A stretch of 15,113 bases of DNA from contig JAJYOM010000027.1 in NCBI GenBank assembly GCA_021796175.1, forward strand, positions 1 to 15,113. The letters are read 5' to 3'. Made by a program: the position numbers and the translations under genes. The notes under the pieces are model-generated. The model saw only the letters and a list, made by a program, of their open reading frames with translations. It ran no database searches and was not told where the DNA came from. Shown here in pieces: positions 1-6,931 of this stretch; position 1 is the first letter of the stretch; the number at the start of each line of letters is the position of its first letter. Source of the stretch: Thermoplasmata archaeon (GTDB taxonomy: Archaea > Thermoplasmatota > Thermoplasmata > Sysuiplasmatales > Sysuiplasmataceae).

Positions 1-347
1 GCCACGATCTGCAGGGCCGTGAACGGCTCTCTTGCCACCTCTATGCAGTAGATTGTCGCCTCAGGCACAACGTCTGCCAGGTGGCTGACTGTCGTTCCGT
101 ATGATGCGCCAAGGTAGAGTATGGAACGTGCCCTGCCGATGCCGGAAAGATCCGTTCCCAGCATGATGCAGGCAGCCAGTTTGCTTGTGAACGGGCTCCA
201 GCTTCTGTATTCTGAATCGCCCAGCTTTATCACCGGCTGCCCCCTGAGCCGCCAACCAGGGGAGCTGTTGAGCGAATACAGTCTGCCTTCCTGGATTATT
301 GTATTCCGGGGAAGGCGGATATCTGACCAGTCATCTGCAGTATTCAT
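1..347 (-). CDS. flpA: Fibrillarin-like rRNA/tRNA 2'-O-methyltransferase, N-terminal part (runs off left edge)
   Basis: Reading the - strand from ATG at 347 gives an open frame of 115 codons to the window edge. Around residues 47-57 it carries EYRSWSPFTSK, the fibrillarin signature that links the N-terminal domain to the methyltransferase fold. This is followed by KLAACIML and by YLGASYGTTVSHLAD near residues 78-92, the SAM-binding motif I of the family. The next segment, ATIYCIEVA, fits the motif II strand. In archaea FlpA is the catalytic subunit of C/D-box sRNPs, working with Nop5 and L7Ae to 2'-O-methylate rRNA and tRNA. The short N-terminal domain before the signature is normal for archaeal members. 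An AT-rich box at 371-380 lies about 27 nt upstream of the ATG, fitting a leaderless transcript. The C-terminal half is outside the window. Family assignment is confident; gene completeness cannot be judged. Confidence 0.88.
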   Translation of the reverse strand, partial: MNTADDWSDIRLPRNTIIQEGRLYSLNSSPGWRLRGQPVIKLGDSEYRSWSPFTSKLAACIMLGTDLSGIGRARSILYLGASYGTTVSHLADVVPEATIYCIEVAREPFTALQIV

Positions 348-370
348 CTTCGTAGGATGAAAGTGAATGG

Positions 371-380
371 GATATTCTAA
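371..380 (-). promoter_or_regulatory. Putative TATA box of flpA
   Basis: On the - strand this reads TTAGAATATC, centred about 28 nt upstream of the flpA ATG at 347. That is the spacing expected when an archaeal TATA box drives a leaderless mRNA. The match to consensus is moderate. Confidence 0.4.
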
Positions 381-460
381 ACTGTCCACAGACAGTCGGG
401 TTGCGGCGGCTCATCTATTTAACAGAGCTGATGTTAACGGGCAGACGAGTCAGTGTTAAG

Positions 461-931
461 ATGGAATTACAGACAATGACAGTCGACCGGGGAAGCAGCG
501 CGGATATTGAACTTCTGATGGATCACAGGAAACGACTCTGGGAGGAGGTCGGCAGCAGAAGCGCCGAGGCCATTGAGAGGGTGCTTCCTGCTTACAGGGA
601 ATGGCTCATTCAGGGATTGTCTGAAGGCAGTATCTTGTCATTTATTGCAAGACGGGAGGGCATAGTGCTTGGCAGCGGCTGCCTCTGGATCAGGCACGCG
701 CACCCAAAACCCAGTCTCAGTAAATTTGTTGAAGCATACCTGATGGCAATGTACACTGAACCGGACTACAGGAGGATAAAGGTGGCATCCACAATTGTTC
801 AGAGCGCCATCGATGCCTGCAGGGAACTCGGCATCGAGAGAATCAATCTTCATGCGTCTGAAGCGGGAATGAAAGTTTATGAAAAGATGGGTTTCACGTA
901 CACTACCGAGATGCGCCTTAAACTGGTCTGA
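461..931 (+). CDS. GNAT-family N-acetyltransferase
   Basis: A predicted protein of 156 residues with a GNAT acetyl-CoA acyltransferase fold. The core is visible as the strand LMAMYTEPDYR (motif A beta-strand), then a helix (ASTIVQSAIDACRELG), the strand ERINLHAS, and the classic C-terminal MKVYEKMGFTYTTEMRLKL with its conserved YEKMGF. The acetyl-CoA pyrophosphate loop is unusual: where most members have a (Q/R)xxGxG/A pattern, this one reads RRIKVA, so the first glycine is replaced. The substrate cannot be told; protein N-terminal, small-molecule and antibiotic acetylases all share this fold. The frame is open from ATG 401, but I place the start at ATG 461 because a TATA-like box (about 416-424) lies before it and the residues before 461 are not family-like; ATG 476 is also possible. 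It is monocistronic and divergent from flpA. Confidence 0.75.
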   Translation: MELQTMTVDRGSSADIELLMDHRKRLWEEVGSRSAEAIERVLPAYREWLIQGLSEGSILSFIARREGIVLGSGCLWIRHAHPKPSLSKFVEAYLMAMYTEPDYRRIKVASTIVQSAIDACRELGIERINLHASEAGMKVYEKMGFTYTTEMRLKLV

Positions 932-980
932 GTCTTCCCTTCCGGAGCGGAGTGCCTGCCTCATTCGCTTCCGGACAAGG

Positions 981-988
981 ATTTAAGC
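981..988 (+). promoter_or_regulatory. Putative TATA box of the phosphatase / NAD kinase cluster
   Basis: ATTTAAGC is centred about 25 nt upstream of the GTG at 1009. The spacing would place transcription initiation on or next to the start codon, giving a leaderless mRNA. This also supports GTG 1009 as the start. Confidence 0.5.
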
Positions 989-1008
989 CTTAGAGGCGAT
1001 TAACAACA

Positions 1009-1782
1009 GTGAAATCAGAACTTACGGACATAGCCAACTCGGTCAGGAAAGCAGTGCTTCCATTGCTTGGAAGCGAACAGGCGGCTGCTGTCGTCGGGCA
1101 GGGTGTTGATGGCGCTCCGAGCTACGGGATCGACGCCGTCGCAGAAAAAGCAGCAACTGACGCGATAAGCAGGATCGGGCTTGGCGTCAACATACTCAGT
1201 GAGGAGTCAAGCTTTGTCGACAATGGTGCGAAGGATACGCTTGTTATCGATCCGGTGGATGGAAGCAGGAACGCGATAAACAACCTTCCCTTCTTTTCAG
1301 TGTCAATTGCAGTTGGAGCTAAGAACCTCTCAGGAATAAAGTACGGACTTGTCATGAATCTTGTGACGGGCGACATCTACTATGCGGAGAAGGGAGGCGG
1401 CTCGACAAGGAATGATGTTCCAATTCACACGAGAATATATGATGAAAAGAAATCCGTCTATCTTGTCTATGTAGGCATGCACGCTTCCTCCAATGCGTAT
1501 GACATAATGAGGCGCAGCTCGATGGTGAGATCGTACGGATCTGCTGCGCTTGAAATGTGCCTTGTTGCTTCAGGAAGTGCAGATGTGTTCTACATGAGAA
1601 GCGTCGATACCGCGCATGCTCTCAGGATAGTCGATATTGCCGCTTCAGCTTTGATACTCAGGGAGGCGGGGGGAGAAGTCTTCGACATCACCGGAAACAT
1701 AATGGACATGCAGTTCAGCATAAGCGACAGGAAAAGCCTGATTGCAGTCGGTGACAAGTCGATGCGGAGGCTCTCGCTTTGA
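1009..1782 (+). CDS. Inositol-monophosphatase / archaeal FBPase superfamily phosphatase, possible NADP phosphatase
   Basis: A 257-residue Mg-dependent phosphatase of the IMPase superfamily. Metal-binding residues are visible: D42 and E46 in the N-terminal helix region, E65/E66 in LSEESS, the signature DPVDGSRNA at 81-89, and the C-terminal motif RIVDIAASALILREAGG with D209. Length matches archaeal IMPase/FBPase enzymes (about 250-260). Known family members hydrolyse inositol-1-phosphate, fructose-1,6-bisphosphate or NADP. Its stop codon overlaps the start of NAD kinase by 4 nt. Methanocaldococcus jannaschii MJ0917 is a known fusion of an IMPase-like NADP phosphatase with NAD kinase, so NADP(H) dephosphorylation is an attractive inference here, though gluconeogenic FBPase or inositol-lipid synthesis cannot be excluded. 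GTG 1009 was chosen for the TATA spacing and the family-like N-terminus. Confidence 0.85.
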   Translation: MKSELTDIANSVRKAVLPLLGSEQAAAVVGQGVDGAPSYGIDAVAEKAATDAISRIGLGVNILSEESSFVDNGAKDTLVIDPVDGSRNAINNLPFFSVSIAVGAKNLSGIKYGLVMNLVTGDIYYAEKGGGSTRNDVPIHTRIYDEKKSVYLVYVGMHASSNAYDIMRRSSMVRSYGSAALEMCLVASGSADVFYMRSVDTAHALRIVDIAASALILREAGGEVFDITGNIMDMQFSISDRKSLIAVGDKSMRRLSL

Positions 1783-2576
1783 ATGTCGGAATTTACGCGA
1801 ACCTGGAGTTGCCAGACTCGATAAAGATCGCGCGATCCGCGATAAGGTTCCTCAGGAAGGGGGACATGATTGAGGAGGAAACGGCGAGAAGTCTCGGCAG
1901 AAAGGGAGTGCCGCTTGGCGAGATGGACGCCGATGTGCTGCTGGTGGTGGGTGGAGACGGCACCCTTCTCAAAACATTCTTCAAGACTGATAAACCGCTC
2001 CTTGGTATAAACTCTGGAAACGTTGGCTTTCTTACCGAGTCGCGCAAGGACAGCCTTGAGGATGTTTTCAACAGGCTGAGGGAAGGCAGATATAGAATTG
2101 AGGAGAAAATCAAGATTGCATCGAAGATAGACGGGAGGCGGGTGCAGGATGCCGTGAACGAAGCGGTTGTCCACAGTTCTGCAATCGGGAAGGTGAGGCA
2201 CTTCGATATATCGATAGGCAGGAACAGGGTGGGAATAGTGAGATCAGATGGGATCATAATTTCGTCCCCCACCGGCTCCACCTCGTACTCGCTCTCCGCC
2301 GGAGGACCAATAGTCGATCCTTCTGCATCCGTGATCGTTGTCTCCCCCCTTGCACCGTACGGCATCTCGTCGCGGCCGATAGTATGCGGTGCCGATGCTC
2401 TTGTTGTTATGAAGGTTGAGGGTGAGAGAAACTGCAGACTCGTGATAGACGGACAGGTGGAGATCGAGCTTGCGGGAGGGGAGAAACTTGAGTTCACATC
2501 ATCGGAGCGGAAAGCACGATTTGTCAGATTCGACTTTGACTTCTATGGAAGAGTGCATTCGAAACTGACGGGGTAG
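1779..2576 (+). CDS. nadK: NAD kinase
   Basis: A 265-residue ATP/polyphosphate-dependent NAD kinase that makes NADP. The diagnostic motifs are all present: GGDGT at 58-62 with the catalytic Asp60, the NE motif at 127-128, and the long glycine-rich SPTGSTSYSLSAGG at 163-176 that contacts the dinucleotide. The C-terminal VIDGQVE segment is also typical. The start is TTG at 1779, because the frame begins exactly with the family-like strand NVGIYANLE and no ATG/GTG lies nearby in frame. The TTGA sequence serves both as start of this gene and stop of the upstream phosphatase, implying translational coupling. Paired with the phosphatase it would set the NAD/NADP balance. The JAMM protease follows after 4 nt, so the three genes are probably co-transcribed. 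Confidence 0.95.
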   Translation: MNVGIYANLELPDSIKIARSAIRFLRKGDMIEEETARSLGRKGVPLGEMDADVLLVVGGDGTLLKTFFKTDKPLLGINSGNVGFLTESRKDSLEDVFNRLREGRYRIEEKIKIASKIDGRRVQDAVNEAVVHSSAIGKVRHFDISIGRNRVGIVRSDGIIISSPTGSTSYSLSAGGPIVDPSASVIVVSPLAPYGISSRPIVCGADALVVMKVEGERNCRLVIDGQVEIELAGGEKLEFTSSERKARFVRFDFDFYGRVHSKLTG

Positions 2577-2580
2577 AACG

Positions 2581-2991
2581 ATGCCCATGTTCAGCAGAAG
2601 GCGCGTAGGCGGACGTGCAGGTATAACGATCAACAGTATCAGATTGCAGGTGCTGGAGGCTGTAATGGAGGCTGCCCGGTCATCCCTTCCGAACGAATTT
2701 GCCGCAGGGCTCAGGGCGAGCGGTGACACAATATATGAACTTACGATCATACCGGGAACCAAAAGCAACTTCCATTCTGCGAATTTTAATTATCACGGGA
2801 TTCTGGGAGATTTCAGCACGGTGGGGACAATACACTCTCATCCATCCGGTGTCCGCCTTCCAAGTGTACCGGATTTGCGTCTTTTCAGCGCAGTCGGGAG
2901 AGTTCACATAATAGTCGGTTACCCGTTCGACGTGACAAGCTGGACTGCATATGACAAGACAGGCTCAGCTGTCAGTCTGACCGTTATCTGA
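2581..2991 (+). CDS. JAMM/MPN+ metalloprotease, probable desampylase-like peptidase
   Basis: A 136-residue single-domain MPN+ protein. The zinc-binding JAMM motif is intact and canonical: H85-S-H87-P, then seven residues, S95 and D98, with the upstream catalytic glutamate as E39 in LPNEFAAGL. Archaeal single-domain JAMM proteins such as Haloferax HvJAMM1 cleave isopeptide bonds and linear fusions of SAMP/ubiquitin-like modifiers, and related ones act on sulfur-carrier proteins. By family, a desampylase or sulfur-carrier-processing role is likely, but no SAMP or E1-like gene is in the window. ATG 2581 lies 4 nt after the nadK stop; a second in-frame ATG at 2587 is possible. The last 27 nt overlap the 3' end of the convergent glycosyltransferase gene. 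Confidence 0.87.
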   Translation: MPMFSRRRVGGRAGITINSIRLQVLEAVMEAARSSLPNEFAAGLRASGDTIYELTIIPGTKSNFHSANFNYHGILGDFSTVGTIHSHPSGVRLPSVPDLRLFSAVGRVHIIVGYPFDVTSWTAYDKTGSAVSLTVI

Positions 2992-4131
2992 ATGCCTGCA
3001 GTCTGAATTCAGGAGCTGTTTGTAGATTGCGAGCATGGTCTCAGCGACACTGGAACTTGAAAAACCGGATGCCCTCTCCACACCATTCTCCCCCATCCTT
3101 CTTCTGCGGGAATCATCCGACAGCAGCTCTTTCAGCTTGTCTGATATATCTTTCGGATTCATTGGTTCGAAGCGCATCCCCTGCACACCGTCTTCTATGA
3201 CCTCCCTTACGCCGGGAATGTCGCTCACGAGAACGGGTGTGCCGCTGGCCATGGCCTCGATCGCGGCAATGCTGAACGCTTCCAGCCTGGATGTGGATGG
3301 AACAACAACTACGTCTGCCGCCCTGTAAAGAGATGGAAGTATGGAATCAGGCACATCTCCGAGAAGCACCACACTGTCGGCGAGCGAGTGTGTGTTCACT
3401 AACTTCCTGAGACTCACGGAGTACTCACCGTCACCGACAACAAGAAGAACAGAATCGCTGCCCATGTAGGTCATTGCTTCGATCAGGAACTGCACTCCTT
3501 TGTGCCTTACGAGCCTTCCGACAAAGAGTATTGCCTTCCTGTCCTGCAGGTGGAATTTCCGCCTTGTCTTCTCCCTGTCGCCGCCGTCAGGAAAGAAGCG
3601 GCGGGTGTTTGCACTTACGGGCACAATCTCGGAGTTTATCTTCCACAGATTGGAGGATGTGGAGGAGTAAGTCTTTGTCGTGACAAGCACCTTGTCAGCG
3701 TTGTCCACTATGCGCCTGGTGACAAACCTGTCAACGAACCTCACGAATGGTGACACCAGCCTGGATGGCATATCCGAATCGCAGTGGTAGGTGACAACAG
3801 CAGGCATGCCGTTCTTTCTGAGTTTCTTTGCGGGCATATAGGCGAATGTCGGCGGCGGCGTATGTGAATGAACAATGTCAAATACCTCCCTTTTCAGCTC
3901 AGTAAACAGCCTGCGTGGTACAGGTGTCCTTAGCACTGTTGCAAGAACAGGAACCCTGCGTATCTTGACCCCGTCCCTCTCTTCCATGGCAGGCAGGTCG
4001 CGATCGTACCTTGAAGTCACAACTGTCACTTCGTGCCCCATGGATGCAAGCTCGATCGAAAGGTCGCGGACGAAGCTTTCGACACCGCCGTGATGTGGCG
4101 AATAGTACGGTGTTAACTGTGCTATCTTCAT
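2965..4131 (-). CDS. GT4-family glycosyltransferase (GT-B fold)
   Basis: A 388-residue retaining glycosyltransferase of family GT4. The N-terminal Rossmann-like half begins MKIAQLTPYYSPHHGGVESFV, with the acceptor-side glycine loop. HSHTPPP and VTYHCD follow. The C-terminal donor half has FVGRLVRHKGVQFLIEAM, then VVPSTSRLEAFSIAAIEAMASGTPV, which contains the EX7E motif that positions the nucleotide sugar. No membrane segment is evident, so it is probably cytosolic or membrane-peripheral and may act in glycolipid or S-layer/N-glycan assembly; donor and acceptor are not predictable. I start at ATG 4131 rather than the upstream ATG 4158, because a purine-rich GGAGTGGAG precedes it and the family homology begins there. 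It is the last gene of the DHS/GAF operon, 51 nt after the GAF gene. Confidence 0.9.
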   Translation of the reverse strand: MKIAQLTPYYSPHHGGVESFVRDLSIELASMGHEVTVVTSRYDRDLPAMEERDGVKIRRVPVLATVLRTPVPRRLFTELKREVFDIVHSHTPPPTFAYMPAKKLRKNGMPAVVTYHCDSDMPSRLVSPFVRFVDRFVTRRIVDNADKVLVTTKTYSSTSSNLWKINSEIVPVSANTRRFFPDGGDREKTRRKFHLQDRKAILFVGRLVRHKGVQFLIEAMTYMGSDSVLLVVGDGEYSVSLRKLVNTHSLADSVVLLGDVPDSILPSLYRAADVVVVPSTSRLEAFSIAAIEAMASGTPVLVSDIPGVREVIEDGVQGMRFEPMNPKDISDKLKELLSDDSRRRRMGENGVERASGFSSSSVAETMLAIYKQLLNSDCRHSDNGQTDS

Positions 4132-4182
4132 TTTGCTCCACTCCATCACGGATGTCAATGACCGGGCTGACTGGACGGCTTC

Positions 4183-4659
4183 CTATTTTTCACTTCCATT
4201 GGCATTGTCACTCTGGAACAGCAAGGCAGCACGCTTCAGGAAATTCTCATCGCGTTTTCCGAATGCTGATACTTCATCACTGTCAATGTCAATCTCGCCG
4301 ATAACATTTCCGTCAGAGAAGATGGGAACGACTATCTCCGATTTTGTGTGCAGAAAACACTGCAAATAACGACCGTCCCTGTTCACGTCTGGTATATTTT
4401 CTATCCTCCCGCTTGTTGCCGCCGCACCGCAGATGCCGCTTCCGAGCGGTATCGATGTATGCTCAGTTGCTGCCGGCCCTTTCCAGGGGCCCAACTCCAG
4501 CCTGCCTCCCCTGACCCAGTAGATACCGACCCAGTTGTAATGCGGAAAGAGCTGCTTGAGGAATTGGACCGTCCTGACTGACAGTTCATCGCTGTCACTT
4601 GCTCCCCGGACACCATCAAAGAAGCGCTCTACGGCAGCTTCAAACTCAATTTCATTCAA
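4183..4659 (-). CDS. GAF-domain protein, free methionine-(R)-sulfoxide reductase-like
   Basis: A 158-residue single GAF domain that follows the free methionine-R-sulfoxide reductase (fRMsr) pattern: YNWVGIYWV, LELGPWKG, IPLGSGICGAAATSG, then C101 in front of TKSEIVVPIFSDG, and VIGEIDIDS. In known fRMsr three cysteines occur: one after the GPxxG segment, one in GxCG, and the catalytic one before SEIVVP. Here the first is missing (A64/T65), while C77 and C101 remain, so a two-cysteine catalytic cycle would be needed. Thiol-dependent reduction of free Met-R-O in the cytosol is the likely role; a pure ligand-binding GAF protein is the alternative. The start is TTG 4659, overlapping the dys stop by 8 nt. 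No better start exists in frame. Confidence 0.78.
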   Translation of the reverse strand: MNEIEFEAAVERFFDGVRGASDSDELSVRTVQFLKQLFPHYNWVGIYWVRGGRLELGPWKGPAATEHTSIPLGSGICGAAATSGRIENIPDVNRDGRYLQCFLHTKSEIVVPIFSDGNVIGEIDIDSDEVSAFGKRDENFLKRAALLFQSDNANGSEK

Positions 4660-5614
4660 CTCTTTCGTTCCTCCGCAGTTTGGCGAAAAGAGACCCGATT
4701 ATCAGTGGAAGCGTTATGGTCGCATCTCCCTCGACCGTCACATGCTTCGCAGCAGACTTCACCTTGCCCCATGAAATCGCCTCCCTGACTGGTGCACCTG
4801 AAAGGCTGCCATCGAACTCCTGTGCGGTGGTCAGGTAGACTACGTAGTCGAGCCCTCCCCTGAACTGGTTCCACCAAATGGTGTGATGCTTTGATATGCC
4901 ACCCCCTATCATTAGTGCACCTGTCTTCTTTGCTGTGAAGACAATATCTGAAAGCATGTGCTCATCCCTGAGAAGGTCAATCTGAAAATCCTTGTGCTCC
5001 TGCCAGAACATCCAGAGCTGTGAACCGACTGAACCGTCTGTGATCCCGGGCACAAATACCGGTATTCTGTTCCTGTGTGCCCAGTACAGTATGCTTTTTT
5101 CAGATTCCACGTACGCGCCAAGCTTGTCAGTGAGTTCGTAGGTGGCCAAATTCCTGATGCCTGAATGGTATAGATCGGAAAGGAACGGCATGACCTTCTT
5201 CTCAAGCACGGTTCCGTAGCTTGTATCCGGTATGAGTATATTGCCGAGACGATTGATCCTCTTTTTCCTCAGCGAAGCATCATCAAGCATGAAATCTCCG
5301 TGGTAGTACGGTTTCCAGCTCCTGGCCAGATCATGGTCGAGTGTACCGCATGTCGTGATGATCCCGGAAACAAGTCTGCGGCGCACGAGATCTCGTATAA
5401 TTCCCCTGGCACCGGTTGATATTATGTCCGCGGGGAATGAAAGGAATATGTAGGCCTGCTCGGCGACCATCTTCTCCAGTATCCGTGCGGCTTCCCCAAC
5501 CTTCTTGGCAGTGAAGCCGCCCGAGGCGTACATCTGCTCAGTCAATTTCCAGAGGTCATTGCAGTCATCGAGCCTGATGTCGACAACCTTCCTCGAACGA
5601 CCATTGAAAGCCAT
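4652..5614 (-). CDS. dys: Deoxyhypusine synthase
   Basis: A 320-residue NAD-dependent enzyme that transfers the aminobutyl group of spermidine to a lysine of translation factor a/eIF5A. The active-site region is clear: GGGISKHH with the enzyme-intermediate lysine at K242, followed by DYVVYLTTAQEFDGSLSGA and EAISWGKV, which are family signatures. Other landmarks are FLSFPADIISTGARGII (57-73), ITTCGTLDHDLAR (86-98), the NAD-contacting YELTDKLG, and VFVPGITDGSVGSQLW. Length is normal for archaeal DHS (about 310-340). It is the first gene of a - strand operon, with the fRMsr-like gene overlapping by 8 nt and the GT4 gene last. ATG 5614 is supported by an AT-rich box about 26 nt upstream. No eIF5A gene is in the window. 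Confidence 0.97.
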   Translation of the reverse strand: MAFNGRSRKVVDIRLDDCNDLWKLTEQMYASGGFTAKKVGEAARILEKMVAEQAYIFLSFPADIISTGARGIIRDLVRRRLVSGIITTCGTLDHDLARSWKPYYHGDFMLDDASLRKKRINRLGNILIPDTSYGTVLEKKVMPFLSDLYHSGIRNLATYELTDKLGAYVESEKSILYWAHRNRIPVFVPGITDGSVGSQLWMFWQEHKDFQIDLLRDEHMLSDIVFTAKKTGALMIGGGISKHHTIWWNQFRGGLDYVVYLTTAQEFDGSLSGAPVREAISWGKVKSAAKHVTVEGDATITLPLIIGSLFAKLRRNERVE

Positions 5615-5633
5615 GGTTTCAGATATGCGAACA

Positions 5634-5643
5634 TTAGAAATAA
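5634..5643 (-). promoter_or_regulatory. Putative TATA box of the dys operon
   Basis: On the - strand the box reads TTATTTCTAA, about 25 nt upstream of the dys ATG, compatible with a leaderless transcript. The match is modest. The 126-nt divergent region also has to hold the promoter of the zinc-ribbon gene on the + strand. Confidence 0.35.
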
Positions 5644-5727
5644 CTTGTCCTGTTTAATCTTGGTGTGGCAGGCATATTCATGTTGTCAATATTGGCGGGC
5701 GTGAAACTTTCCTGCCCGAAACAAACA

Positions 5728-5733
5728 AGGTGG
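5728..5733 (+). promoter_or_regulatory. Shine-Dalgarno site that fixes a TTG start
   Basis: AGGTGG lies 7 nt before the TTG at 5741 and resembles the archaeal anti-SD complement (GGAGGTGAT). The nearby ATG at 5734 is followed at once by TAA and cannot be used, so the site supports TTG as the real start. It implies a leadered mRNA, unlike several neighbours. Confidence 0.6.
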
Positions 5734-5740
5734 ATGTAAA

Positions 5741-5938
5741 TTGCCGGAGAAAATACCACCCCACAAGCACTGCAAGGAATGCAGCAAACCTATTGCCATG
5801 GATGAAACCTTCTGCTCGGTCCAGTGTGAAAATGCGTTCAGGGCCAAGCTGAAGAGGCGGAAGAATCAGCTCTACCTTTACTATGTGCTGATGGTTTTCA
5901 TACTTATTGCGGCGCTGATATATCTGGGGTACAGATAG
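5741..5938 (+). CDS. Small zinc-ribbon membrane protein (DUF2116-like)
   Basis: A 65-residue protein with two parts. Residues 8-29 form a treble-clef/zinc-ribbon-like cluster with C11-x2-C14 and C25-x3-C29 (HCKEC, then FCSVQC), flanked by histidines. A basic linker (RAKLKRRKNQ) follows, and residues 45-63 form a single hydrophobic membrane helix ending in YLGYR. This layout matches small archaeal proteins annotated as DUF2116 / COG4068, predicted Zn-ribbon nucleic-acid-binding proteins of unknown function. The basic stretch before the helix predicts the zinc domain on the cytosolic side. The TTG start is set by the AGGTGG site 7 nt upstream. It directly abuts the PPAT-DUF84 gene with no spacer (TAG then ATG), so the two are almost certainly co-transcribed and perhaps translationally coupled. 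Confidence 0.8.
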   Translation: MPEKIPPHKHCKECSKPIAMDETFCSVQCENAFRAKLKRRKNQLYLYYVLMVFILIAALIYLGYR

Positions 5939-6931
5939 ATGGTGCCGGGAGTATGTCTGGGTGGAACTTTCAACAGACTCCATGAAGGCCATCTCTCCAT
6001 GCTCAAACTGGCATTCAGGCTCGGCGGAAAGGTTTACATCGGACTGACATCGGATCAGATGGCGATCAACACGAGGAAGAGTGTGCTGCCGTACGCCAGG
6101 AGGCTGTCCAGACTCGAGCGTGCATGCAGAAAACTTGGCAGTAATTTCGAAATCTCCGAGCTGAACGACCCTTACGGTTATTCCACAAGGCTGGCAAAAC
6201 TGCGTGGAATTGTCGTATCGGAGGCGACAAGGTTCAGGGTGGAGGAGATTAACAGGATAAGGAGCGAGAACGGATACGCACCACTCATCACGTATGTCGT
6301 GCCACTGATACGGACATTCGACGGGCTTCCCATCAGCTCAACACGCATAATATCGGGTGAGTGCGACAGCAGGGGGCATCTGCTCAGGCCGGTCCGTGTG
6401 GGCGTAGGCTCCAGGAATGTGAACAAAGTGGGCGCCGTAAGGGATGTATTTCGTTTATACAGAAATGTAATTGGCCGTGCCAGTATCAAATCCTACGACG
6501 GATTGTCAGGTGTCTCGGAACAGCCAATTGGCATGGAAACTGTGAAGGGTGCCATCTCCAGGGCGAGGGATTCGCTGCGGGACAACGATATCGGCATTGG
6601 GATAGAAGCGGGTCTTTTTGAAGTGGAGGAGCTTGGCGCTGTCTTCGACGTGCAGTATTGCGTGATGGTCGACAGGGCTGGCAGATTGACTGCGGGCCAT
6701 GGCATGGGCTTCTGCTATCCTCCTTCCGTACTTGAACGCGTCGCCGGAGGAGAGACAGTGGGTGATGCAATGTCTGATATCAGCGGTATAAGAGACATTG
6801 GGAAGAACAGTGGGGCAATAGGATACCTGTCACATGGAAAGATCAAGCGCAGGAAACTGACAGAACAGGCTGTAATAACAGCGTTGATTCCGAGGCTGAA
6901 TCAGCCACTGTACGATTCATTGCAGCAGTAA
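5939..6931 (+). CDS. coaD: Fusion: archaeal phosphopantetheine adenylyltransferase + DUF84 (inosine/xanthosine triphosphatase)
   Basis: A 330-residue two-domain protein. Residues 1-147 are archaeal-type phosphopantetheine adenylyltransferase (PPAT), the penultimate step of CoA synthesis: GGTFNRLHEGH with the HxGH nucleotidyl-transfer motif at 15-18, and ISSTRI at 132-137. The usual family GTFD is GTFN here. Residues 151-325 are a DUF84/YjjX-type NTPase, a house-cleaning enzyme for ITP/XTP: GSRNVNK at 157-163, SEQPIGMETVKGAISRAR at 193-210, GIGIEAGL with the acidic residue E223, and the C-terminal SGAIGYLSHGKIKRRKLTEQA. Both halves look intact, with a linker of only a few residues. The fusion suggests co-regulation or that the NTPase protects the nucleotide pool used by PPAT; that link is inference. 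ATG 5939 abuts the zinc-ribbon gene, and a T8 tract follows at 6985. Confidence 0.9.
   Translation: MVPGVCLGGTFNRLHEGHLSMLKLAFRLGGKVYIGLTSDQMAINTRKSVLPYARRLSRLERACRKLGSNFEISELNDPYGYSTRLAKLRGIVVSEATRFRVEEINRIRSENGYAPLITYVVPLIRTFDGLPISSTRIISGECDSRGHLLRPVRVGVGSRNVNKVGAVRDVFRLYRNVIGRASIKSYDGLSGVSEQPIGMETVKGAISRARDSLRDNDIGIGIEAGLFEVEELGAVFDVQYCVMVDRAGRLTAGHGMGFCYPPSVLERVAGGETVGDAMSDISGIRDIGKNSGAIGYLSHGKIKRRKLTEQAVITALIPRLNQPLYDSLQQ

Noticed and set aside
1590..2497. Long - strand open frames (203 and 234 codons) opposite the phosphatase and NAD kinase genes
   Set aside because: They lie antisense to genes with full motif sets, have serine/proline-rich low-quality compositions and match no family; they are shadow frames.
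4132..4158. Upstream ATG for the glycosyltransferase
   Set aside because: The nine extra residues do not fit the beta-strand start of GT4 proteins, and a purine-rich ribosome-binding-like site precedes the inner ATG.
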